From Oscarella lobularis (lineage: Eukaryota; Porifera; Homoscleromorpha; Homosclerophorida; Oscarellidae), in the NCBI RefSeq assembly GCF_947507565.1, contig NC_089182.1:992001-1056000 (forward strand): a DNA stretch of 64,000 bases, read 5' to 3'. The notes under the pieces are model-generated. The model saw only the letters and a list, made by a program, of their open reading frames with translations. It was not told the origin of the DNA and did no database searches. Shown piece after piece: positions 1 through 10,121 of this stretch (within the stretch, counting starts at the first letter, position 1; each line of letters starts with the position of its first letter). The translations under genes and the position numbers were made by a program.

Positions 1-308
1 TGGGCGTGTCGGTAGCGCGCGGTAGTGCACAACCCCCTTGACATCTCCTTCTTCCCGACCTGCCCTCATTAGCGACGCATATGCGCAGTGAAAGCCTCTC
101 TTGTTTGTTAGCAACCCTCGCGACGCGCGCTCCGGTAACTTTCCATGAGCCTATATATATATCGTTGCTACTGAAACTTCACAACGCCTATGAAGAGAAT
201 TTGCTGCTGGACGTCTGATGCTAAGGTGTGGCAAACGCTTATTGGACTCTGTGCAGCCGTCCAATCAGATACCAGTCAGGGCCTGCGGTTAAACCTAATC
301 TGTAGGTG
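1..308. other. Upstream flank of the first gene, no gene seen
   Basis: No open frame here looks like protein. A short TA-rich run (tatatatat, about 154-165) lies about 150 bp before the first start codon and could be part of a promoter, but TA runs are common in this window and I would not call a TATA box on it. The stretch is most simply the 5' flank and 5' UTR of the PLAT-oxidase gene. Confidence 0.3.
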
Positions 309-2003
309 ATGAGCACGTATCGGATCTACGTTCACTCTGGGAAGGAAGGCAATGGATCAGACACGGACGTGTCCGTAACGATCGTCGGTGACAAGGACTT
401 CTTGAAGAGTTCGTTGAATCGAGGCAACGTTGTCAATTCGAAGGGTCGATTGTTTCGTCCCGGATCCGTAAGTAATTATTGAATTAGAAGGAGAACTTTC
501 GTTGGTACAGTATGGGTCTCCCAAGGAAAATGTCTTTGAAGTGAAACACGAAGGCTCGTTGGGCAATCAAATTGACTTCATACAAGTCAATCACAACGTG
601 GCATACGGGCTCTTTGTGCGCTGGTATGTTGAGTCGATATCCATCGAAGATGTCGCCGCGAAAAAGATGTACGTCTTTCCGTGCAACAATTGGTTTTCCG
701 AGACGGACGGCGATTGTCGACAATCTCGCCTACTTGTCAATCGAAGGAGTAAGTATATCGTCACGTGTTTAGATAACTATGTATAAGATTATCTTTTATT
801 TTTATTCTAGTTTTGGACGAGACGCTGTACAGTGATCGCGAGGAGAGTGGCGTCTCCTTACTTCAATATGCCCGGTCCGTGCCCGAGACTCGCAAGCAGT
901 CTGAGGAAGTTTTTCAAATGACTCAATCGCTAACGTCTTCAAAGGAGGCGGAAAAGTGGTTTCAAGAGCATTGTAAGATCTCGCATTTTGATTAGCATTG
1001 AGTTGGGATTTTTTCCTTTTTGTTGTTAGCTTACTTGATACTGCCATTTGAAAACTGGGCCGGAAATATCACCAAGAACGAAGTCTATTTCTATGTTCCG
1101 TCCACGCTCACAGATGTGAAGCAGATCATCAAAACGGCTCGACTGGCAAACATGAAGGTGCGAGCAATTGGATCAACTCACTCGTGGACGGAGCTGTATC
1201 CGAACGAGAAGACGGCTCTCATCGATCCTCAGCATCTGAAACCGGAAGAAGGAGAGGAACCAATCGCGTATAACGAGGGGGCTAAAGAAGTGACGGTTCT
1301 ATGCAATGTGACGACGTCTCGCATGAAAGTACACCAGCTGAATAACAATTACAATTTCATGTTCAACGTCGTCTTGGGAGGTGTCACCTATGGGGGCATT
1401 ATTGCAACAGGATGTCACGTACGTAAAAAAAATCAATGCAAATACTTATATGTATTTAATATTATTTAGGGTACTGGGAAGTATTGCCAAACTCATCCGG
1501 ATCTCGTTAAAGAGATAAAGATCGTCAATAGTGACGGCAAATTGGTGACGTACAAGCGATCCGAAGATGACGAAATGGTCAATGCAGCTGGATTGAGCAT
1601 GGGCCTCTTTGGCTTTGTCTACTCGGCCACACTGGAGGTGGTGCCCGGCTTGAAAATTGTAGAAGTGTTCAATAAGCACGACCACAAAGTTGGGGATACG
1701 CTTCTGAACGCCTCAGCACTGAAAGTTAATAGTAATAGTTATATAAGTAGTTATTACATTCTCTTGCTAGCATGTTATTGAGAGCAACTTTTCGACGGAA
1801 GTCTTTTGGTTTCCTTTCAACAGCAATCCGTGCAGTGCAGGGAGTCCAGTCATGAGAGCCGAACGAGAGAAATTTGCCATGTCAGTTCTCGGCCAACTGG
1901 CAACTGGAGCTACGTGTTTGGACATCAGCACAAACGGTGAATGGAATCCAAACGACGACCATCTTTCAATCAAGGAAGTCAGAATGGACCCAGGGGGTAA
2001 GAA

Positions 2004-2034
<31 letters not shown>

Positions 2035-2978
2035 GGATTTTTCTGATTAGGCGAGCCAGCAGGGAACCTTTACTACGATGTTCAGTATGCAGTGCAGTAT
2101 GCTCAAGCAAAACTCTTTAAAGAAATGCCCACTGTGATTGCCCAGATGCCTTGGCTGACTCCCATCCTCACAACATTCGTCAATTTCTCTCAGAAATCGT
2201 GCAAGGTGCCCGGCACCGACATTCAACTGGGCGTACCATCACAGTAAAGAAAAACGACACGCTGCGGAAAGTTGTAATTGCTACATTATCTGTCTGTCTA
2301 TCTGTCTTGCAGTATTGTTCAGCAATTGCCAAATGCTATTCACTACCGATATTGGGTTCACGAAGGATTCAGAGTCTATAATTTCGAAATGGGCTTCATA
2401 GTCAATGACGACTACGAGAACATCGTCCAGGCGAACCAGGTGATTTTATCCTATACGCGAGATTCTCAAGGAAACGCCTACGTATGTAATTCAGGCGGTC
2501 GTCGATACCGTCAAAGAATACGCAGCGAAAAACGAATTTCCCATGTCCGTCGGTATGGAGTCGCGATTCATGTCGGACAGCCAGAGTTTGCTCTGTCCCG
2601 CCGGCGTCGGACGCAGCAAACCAACGGACGATCCAATCAAAGTCGCATTCATTGGAATATTGGCGTTGGGCAGTGAGCTAACGAGACAACTCTGGGTTCA
2701 GTTTGCACAAGATGTGGCCAAAGTAAGTCAATGTTATAAGATTAAGATTCTATGCATTTTTTCTTCCTAAGAAATGGATGTCTGTTGACGGCGTGAAGCC
2801 CTTGCCTCATTGGGGCAAGGCTTCAGAATTGGGTTGCACTCCGCAGTTCGTCAAGTATTTGTGGGATAACAACGGCGAAAATATGCAGAAATTTCTTGAT
2901 CAGCTTGCCAAATCAGGAGCTGATCCTGACAAGATTTTCTTCAATGAGTATCTGGAAACGGTGCTGAAAAAACCTTGA
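309..2978 (+). CDS. PLAT domain fused to an L-gulonolactone/aldonolactone oxidase-like FAD enzyme
   Basis: Ten exons join in frame (309-467, 511-748, 811-972, 1030-1418, 1470-1724, 1771-1996, 2051-2243, 2313-2439, 2495-2722, 2772-2978) to give 727 residues. Residues about 3-130 form a PLAT/LH2 beta-sandwich, opening YRIYVHSGKEGNGSDTDVSV and closing with an FPCNNW motif; this fold usually binds lipid or membrane-associated partners. Residues about 190-400 are an FAD-binding PCMH domain. The AIGSTHSW motif supplies the histidine that carries covalent FAD in this family, and GGIIATGCHGTG is the second FAD loop. The C-terminal half fits the sugar-lactone oxidase domain and keeps the active-site HWGK motif near residue 675. 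The family oxidises aldonolactones to ascorbate-type products; the exact substrate cannot be read. No signal peptide or membrane helix is visible. PLAT plus lactone oxidase is not an architecture I know. Confidence 0.85.
2000..2034 (+). repeat. (AAAT)n microsatellite in an intron
   Basis: About eight tandem copies of a four-base unit (aata) fill most of the intron between exons 6 and 7 of the PLAT-oxidase gene. The adjacent splice sites look intact. Confidence 0.85.
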
Positions 2979-3076
2979 TCTGCTTTTGACGTGGACTTTG
3001 GACGGTTTGCCGCTATCGCTGCTGCTGCTGCTGCTGCGCTTGATTTGCAATGCTGTTTGCGTGACGTGAGGACGTA

Positions 3077-4074
3077 CAGAGCCCTATAAAAGAGAGCTGC
3101 GCCAACCCCGTACATGGGCGCCATCTTGTGTCCAGCTTCGCGAGTTTAGGCACATCGTACCGCTTGCGGGATGAGTTAGAGCAGCTGCCCGAAAAACAGT
3201 ACGTTTATGTCACGTAGAAGTTTCATACGGTGCGGTGTACGGCGCCCTAACGCGTATCTTTCCTTTTTTGCGCGAAGACGTGAAAAACGTCCTCGCCTAC
3301 CCTTCGAGCTGAGAACGCAATACGGTTTTTCTGCGTTAACAGCTGTCATTGTTAGTGCATTTCCGATTATTATCGCTATGTGTTGCGTAGCGAAATTCGT
3401 CAAAATCGTTTGAAATACCTCATTGTCTACTCCGTAAATTCCCGGATTTGATTTTTTAAAATTTCAAAAGTACGCGAAACTTTCCTTTCATCACAGGACT
3501 ACGCGCAAAAAAAGTTTCTAAGCACCTAAAAAATTATTTCATTTATTTAGCCAGGTTCTTTCACTCGCTTGATGGGAATGAGGCAAGTGAAACAATGTTA
3601 TAGTTGCCCGGAAACCTCTTACGCGTAGTATTGTGGTCTAGTATAATAGTTTTGTATAGTTTTGCGCGTGTATGAGCATTTTCTGAGAATTCAGAAAATA
3701 CAGCTTGAGGGTTGCTACATGATTTCGACGGATTTCGCTACTAAACACATACTGCTAAAGGTTGGAAATGAAGTAGCAATGATAGCTGTTAGCGCAGAAA
3801 ATCGTACTGCGTTCTCAGCTCAATGGGTAGGCGAGGAGGATTTTTACGTCCTCGCGTAAAAAAGGAAATATACGCGCTAGAGGACCGCACACCGCATCGT
3901 TTGAAACTTCTACATGACCTAAACGCACAGTTTTTCGGGCAGCTGCTCTAACCCATCCCGCAAGCGGTACGATCCGCCTAAACTCGTGAAGCTGGACACA
4001 AAATGGCGTCCAGCGGCTCACGTGAGTCACGTGATAAATCGAGTTGGCGCAGCTCTCTTTTATGTAGGGCTCTG
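3077..4074. mobile_element. hAT-type fold-back/MITE element with about 340-bp inverted arms and 8-bp target duplication
   Basis: The two ends are inverted copies: the left begins CAGAGCCCTA and the right ends TAGGGCTCTG. The similarity runs inward for roughly 340 bp on each side (about 3077-3420 and 3720-4074), with scattered mismatches and small indels. The element is flanked on both sides by the same eight bases, AGGACGTA (3069-3076 and 4075-4082). Known pattern: hAT transposons make 8-bp duplications and have termini starting CAG(N)G. No transposase is encoded, so this is a non-autonomous copy. The unpaired centre (about 3421-3720) holds nothing I recognise. The short open frames inside the arms are by-products of the palindrome. 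It lies between the PLAT-oxidase stop and the BBS9 start. Confidence 0.85.
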
Positions 4075-4182
4075 AGGACGTATAGCCTGTGACGTAAAGC
4101 CTGTGCACTCCGGGAATTCTTTTTGCACTACAAAACCCGGATAACTCCAAACAAGCGATCGAAGAAACGCTCTTTCCACCCC

Positions 4183-7100
4183 ATGTCGCTCTTCAAGACG
4201 CGCGAATGGTGGTCGACAAGTGCGGGAAGCGAGGAACGCTTCGGAAGCGGATGTCTTTGCGTCGCAAACGTCGATAACAAACCGGACGGCCTCGGTAGGC
4301 GCGAGCGCGAGCGCGAAACCGCCTAATCGATCGCTTTCCTCCCCGTCGACTGCAGATAAGATTGTCGTCGGAAGTTTTAGCGGCGCCCTGCGCATCTACG
4401 TGCCGAAACCGCCCGAATATCACGCCGAAGATTTGCTAATCGAAGCTCAACTTCAAGAGCCCATACTGCAAGTTTTGGCCGGAAAATTCGTATCGTAAGT
4501 TCAAATGCTAACAGCGTTTTTATATTGGAATTAAATTTAAGTTCATTTGAGCTGAAAAAAATAAATTGGGAATTTAACTATTAATTATTTGTTAGTGGAT
4601 CCGCAGCTCTGCATTTGGCTGTTCTTCATCCAAGAAAATTTGCTGTGTACGGCGTCTCGGGTAATGAGCCTATGTTCTATAGAGAATCTTTGCCCTACAT
4701 GATATGCTATAGGCACTTCCAGTAGTGTGGATCACGGCGTTCACTATACATTAGCAATGATGTATCAACATGGAATGGAGCGAACAGCGTGCAACATGAC
4801 GTCAGGTCCGTTTGGAGAAATCAAAGGTGAGAGCCGATGTAGATAATTTTAATCTTGTGTGATAATGAGTGTTTTCTCTAGGGAAGGATTTTATTTGCGT
4901 TCAGTCTATGGACGGGTTTCTTTACTTTTTTGAGCAAGAGAGCTTCGCCTTCGGTCGCTTTCTTCCCAATTTTCTTCTTCCTGGACCCATTTTGTACGTG
5001 AGTCGGACGGACTCCTTTGTCACGTGTTCTTCCGCAAAGACCGTCGATTCGTTCAAGTGAGATTTCTAAAAATTGGGAATGAAATTTTAGCGCCTTTTTT
5101 TGACTCTACTAGGTATAGAGTTTTAGCCGTTGCTACTGACGACGAAAAAAAGGCAAACAGGGAAATCGAATCAACGAAAAAACCCGGAAAGAAAGTCACG
5201 GTAGAAATTCAATAAAATCGCTTATCATTGAACACAGAATAATTGGTTCAGATGGACTGGTCATTTCAACTTGGAGATTACGGAATGGAAGTGCACGTGG
5301 CGTCATTTGAGTCAGTAGAACCTTCTCTCGTTATTCTAGGTAATGAACTGATTGTGACTATTCTATAAATGATTTTTTGTCTAATTAAGGAGAGCATGGG
5401 TTATATTGTCTGAGCGATACGGGCTCAATGAAATTCATGAAGAAACTCGAATACAATCCCAGTTGTATCGTTCCTTATGCATCCGGTTAGAGCCCACAGT
5501 TCTATATATTTATATATATAGATTAAAAGTATGTATGATTTCTAGTTGCTCAAGGGAAGATCAATACGCTAGTGACGTCGCACTCGCTCCAACTGTGTGT
5601 CTATCAAGACGTTCAGCTTTCGTGGGCGTCAAAATTGAATTCCGCGCCTGTGGCAATACGCGTTGGCAATTTTCAGTAAGAGTGAGACCCCCTCTCTTGT
5701 AGGTACAATTTATTCTATTTTAATTAATTGAGGAATCTTAATGGGGTCATTGTGACCTTGGACAATCAAGGTCTGTTGAATTGCTGCTATCTCGGAACGG
5801 ATCCTTCTTTATTTGTTGCGCCTCCCGTCGATTCAAGGGAAATCAACTACGAGGTACCCCGGTCCTCGGTCCTCCTTGACAGCATAAAAATCCATTTTTC
5901 CCCCCGCTGCGCGTTCTAGGAAGGAGACAAGGAAATGCGCGAACTTCAGAAGGTCATCAAAGAGACGCAAAAGTCGCTATTGCCTGGCAAGAAATCTCGT
6001 GACGTGTAGCACGCTTTTACGAGCGTTTTGTCCCTTCGATAGATTTGACAGAAAATCATAAGGAAGACGTTCAACTTATACCCGTCGTTCCACCGTGTCT
6101 CGATCCGGAGCCTGTAAGTCAATATTCGCCAAATTGTCTCTTTCGTTCAAGAGGAAGTTTTCGCAGTACAAACCGGATGACTTAGAAGTCAGAGACGACG
6201 AATTGAGACCGTCAATTACGATTGGAGTGAGAGAAGAGACTTCCCAAAAATTCATTATTCTACGTTTCGTCATCGCTTTCCTCCCTCCAGGTTTCTATAA
6301 AGAGTTTCACGCACAAGTCAATCACGGACGTGACCGTCTATACGCAGCCTTCGCTTCCACTTGCCGTCAATCAAACTATTGCTCACATAGACAAAATAGG
6401 CATGGCGACCTAATCATTTCCTTTTTTATTTCTTGATGTGTGTCTCTAGTTTCTATTGATCCGTCGCCCGAAGTGAAGTTCGTCTTCTTCACTATCGGCG
6501 CTCTTATTCCTTATAAACGAACCGTTGGGATAACGGCTAGTTACACGACCGACGCTGGCGCTCCTCGCGTTTGTTCGTGCACTATTGAACTTCCCCTATC
6601 GCTCTTCTGCACCCCGTGCTCTCCCTCCAAAGCAGCGCAATATAAAGTAGTTTAAATGAATTCAATTCATAATAATTGGATTAATGAATGATTTTAGATT
6701 ACTCTTGATACAAATAAACCGCCTCTGCCTTTAGCCGAATTATTTCCTGGTTAGTCAATTAAATCGTTCTTCGTCTTTCGAAATTTAATTTTTTTAAATT
6801 CAGAATTTGTCGAGGGTGATGAGGCTCCGGCTAATGCAATGGGATTCCACTTCCAGGCAAACGTTGAAGTCACCCTATTGGCTTCAAAGAATTCCCGTAC
6901 GAAAACATCGAATTTAATATTTATTATGAATGAGGATTGTTGCTAGAACGACATCGTCTTCAGTCGGACCGCTTAGAAGCCATGGCAATGATTTGCGAGG
7001 AATTTGACCGGAGAATTCATCAGTATTTTGCCGAAGTTCCGGTCAGGTTTCAGAAGGATTTTTTCAGAGGACGTTTTCTCTTATCTTTTGCGTATATAGG

Positions 7101-8203
7101 ATTTTGCCACTTCGTACACAGCAGCCCTTCCACTTCCAGATTATTTTCAGCTGATTGAATCTCACTTGGAAGTAAGTGACGGAGACTGAGGGACGTGGTC
7201 ACTGCATATTATTTGGTTTTTAGGCGAGACATCAGCGGCAGAGATACGCGCGTCTTCTCGACGAGAGAGCGAAGCAATTTCGTTCGATTCAAAAGCGCTT
7301 ACTGACACGTTTCAAAGACAAAACGCCGGCGCCGTTGATAAATTTGGACACTCTCCTCGAGGGAACCTACCGACAGGTACGACGACAATGCGCGTTTCCA
7401 TAGAAGCAGCCTAGCCCATTGAATTTAGATAATGGCTGTGGGCGAAGCCAGCGAAGCAAACGACGTTTTTATCAAGGAGAGGGCAAATGCACTAGCAGCT
7501 GGTACAAAGCTTCTGCTTCATCTGATGAGGTAAGCCTGTCTTTACGCATAGATCTTTTCTTTGTGATTTTTTGTACTTTCAGGCTTTGGATTAACTTGTC
7601 AGCAACCGATTATCAACTTCTGGAATCCCTGCTATGTCCAGAAGTCGACTTTCTTGGCGAACAGGTGTATTATGCACGTACTTATTTTATTATATGTCAG
7701 ACTAACTGCTTCTTAGGGATGGGAAGAAACTGTTGATGCAGCCGTGAGTCAAATGCTTAAAACGAGTCTGTCAAAGTCAGCGCGAGAGCAATCAGGTAAT
7801 AGCGCGCTGCGTTTGACCTCAATCAACTGGCCACTGGCTGCCTTTTTCCCTTCCCTTAGTATCATTCAACAGTGTTGAAATTCCTCCCGACGCCGGCAAA
7901 CTGAAGAAGCACATCGCTCTCTTGTGCGACCGGCTGAAACGAGGCGGCAAACTGAATCTCGTTGGCGTTCCCAACACGCCGATACCCCGGTCAGAAGCGC
8001 TGGACTACGTCGACGGCGACGAAGAGGAGGAGGAAAGAGAAGATTCGGTTGAAGAAAGAGGGAGGAAAAAGACCGAGGCGTCACCTCCTCCGCCGTCGGC
8101 GGAGTCGGCCGCTGCCGCCGTGTCAGCAGTTATGACGGCAGCTGCGCACAGGAAAAGTCGGCTTAGTCCTCTACCAGAACTTGTTTCCAATCAGAAAGTT
8201 TGA
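4183..8203 (+). CDS. BBS9: BBS9 (PTHB1), BBSome subunit
   Basis: The spliced product matches the PTHB1 family end to end across about twenty short exons. It starts with the characteristic MSLFKTREWWST and continues into IVVGSFSGALRIY, ICVQSMDGFLYFFEQES, VIVTLDNQGLLNC, WEETVDAA and LKKHIALLCDRL. The ATG at 4183 is chosen because it matches the family N-terminus; exon 1 ends at 4294 and exon 2 is 4356-4494. The N-terminal part is the beta-propeller, followed by the GAE/platform region and a helical C-terminus. The tail (about 8010-8200) is rich in Glu, Pro and Ala and is lineage-specific. BBS9 is a core scaffold of the BBSome, which moves membrane receptors in and out of cilia, so the organism should have motile or sensory cilia. 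I saw no breaks. Individual middle exons were not all phase-checked. Confidence 0.93.
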
Positions 8204-10100
8204 TTACGTTGTAATTGATATTGACGCTCTAATAAACCCGGAAATAAACCGGAAGTACAAAAAATTGCGCATAGTCTCGTCTACTTTTGCTGTCCGCCTG
8301 CACAAACCACGAGAGCTCATGCAGGCTTCAGAGTGGGGGTCACTCCATACTCCCCTCGATCGGAGTTAGAGCCTGTTTATTCTCCTGGCTCAGACGCCTG
8401 GGACTGGACAGCCCTCGGATGTGAGTTCTGCCAACCTGATTTCCAGGGGGACCACTTTTTTGCCCACCGCAGTCCTGGAGGGGGGAGGGTGCACTGCATA
8501 ACCCTCATCAACAGGTGGAGCCAATTTAACCTCTTGGCAACCGAGTTGGGCCGGTTTTATTTAGTCACCCCGGGGCCCAGGGGTGAACGAAGACATCGGA
8601 AAGCTCTTCATCAACCTCGTCGGTATGATCCTTTGATGAACCTACAAAGAACAAGAAAGAGAGAGTCAAAGAAAAAGAAAATTATACCTGTTTCAGTAAG
8701 AGTGAAAGTTTTGCTCTCGTCCCAGTTAATTATTGATTTTCTTTCCAGTGTTTTTTCTGTTTCGTTCTTCCCAGTCATCCCTAAGGCATGCTGTCCCTTC
8801 CCTCTCAACCAGATGAGAGAAGACCGCGTTGAAGGTTTCATTGATCAATTCATTTGAGCAACTCCTCCTCCGCGTTCAGAGAATCCAGCTTCAGTGAGAT
8901 TGACAGTTTCGCTCTCGGCCCACAGGAATATGATATGCCTGAGTCTGTCTCGTCGGATCAGGGGAAGAACAAGACAAAAAACTAGAAAGAAAATGCATCT
9001 GCCTTGAAGGTTTCATTGGTCAGCTCGTGAAAAACTCAATTTATCGCCATTCGAGCAATTCGAAGATGACACGCCGCGCAATTGGCTTCGTCTCACGCAA
9101 ACGTCACACGAGAAGTGATGAAACTAAATTTCGAGCGAAGGGCAATGGATGCCTTGTCACGTGGCAAACCTAAAGAGGGGCCCCCTACAGTTTTTCAGAC
9201 GGCAATCGTCTCATAATGACATTTCTTACCTTTAGCTTTCCATCTCGTCTTTAATTAATAGACGTACTTTTCGTTCGTGCGCGCTTCTGGGCGGCTATAC
9301 GGAGAGAAAAAGTCGAGAGGATTGCCAGACCCTTCGCGCATACCTTTTGCTTTTCCTCCAAAAACCAAGGTGTATGAGCGCTGACGAAAATTGCCGTTCA
9401 AAGGAAAACGACGACGACAAGGACGATGACACGCTCGCGCAAAAGAAAAGCGCGCTAACGGTCTGTACGCGCGCGAAAATTAGCGGCGAAACGATGAACG
9501 AAACGAAGAGTCTTACCGAAAAGGATTGTCGTTCCAGTTCGACCACGTTCTTTCCACCATCTTGTTTCGATGCGAGCGACAAATCTTACATCATCTAAAG
9601 AAATCGTTATGCAATCAATCGCGTCAAACCGGTTTGCGTTTCACGCCTCTATCTTTCGGACCAATGAGAGCGTTAGGTGAGCCCAACGTGACCCCAACGG
9701 ACCAATCAGCGCGCTGGGCGGGGCTACAGGGTTCAAAAGCGAAGCGCACACCAATTTCCCCTCAGTTGCGGCTGAGGGTGGATGCGTCGCGGTTCGCTGC
9801 GTCTCTTCCTTGATTGGACCGGCTCGGGGGAAGACAAAAGGCAAGTCTCGGGTTGTTGTTTCAGCGTGGCCCACGGATTAATCCCGTGCCGGAGCCCGTA
9901 GGCAGGGCGATGGGGGGCTTCGGCCTCGGTTTACGCACTGGGCGTAAAGGTCGCCAAAGTCTTATTGTTGCCAACAAGTACGGCCCGCGCTAGGCTCGAG
10001 CGGGCACGACTGTACTGTATTTAGTTAAACACAAAGAAAGAACCGACAGAAAGCAGAAAAGAGATAGTGAAGGGGACGGGAATAGACAGGGGAAGGGGGA
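8204..10100. other. Gene-poor stretch with possible degenerate repeats
   Basis: No confident gene. The piece 8300-8600 contains an open frame, and the surrounding DNA shows loosely repeated phrases: cagtaagagtgaaagttttg near 8694 against cagtgagattgacagtttcg near 8892, and a tgaaggtttcattgatca-like phrase near 8830 and again near 9007. This suggests an old repeat or decayed element. An open frame from the ATG at 9374 to 9598 has no recognisable domain. From about 9640 to 10100 the DNA probably includes the 3' untranslated end of the minus-strand retrotransposon, with a GC-rich hairpin-like segment around 9986-10006. I could not place the element's 3' boundary. Confidence 0.3.
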
Positions 10101-10121
10101 TGCATGCATAGAATCAATATA

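Noticed and set aside
3176-3413. Open frames on both strands inside the palindromic element
   Set aside because: They mirror each other in the two inverted arms and have no transposase or other domain.
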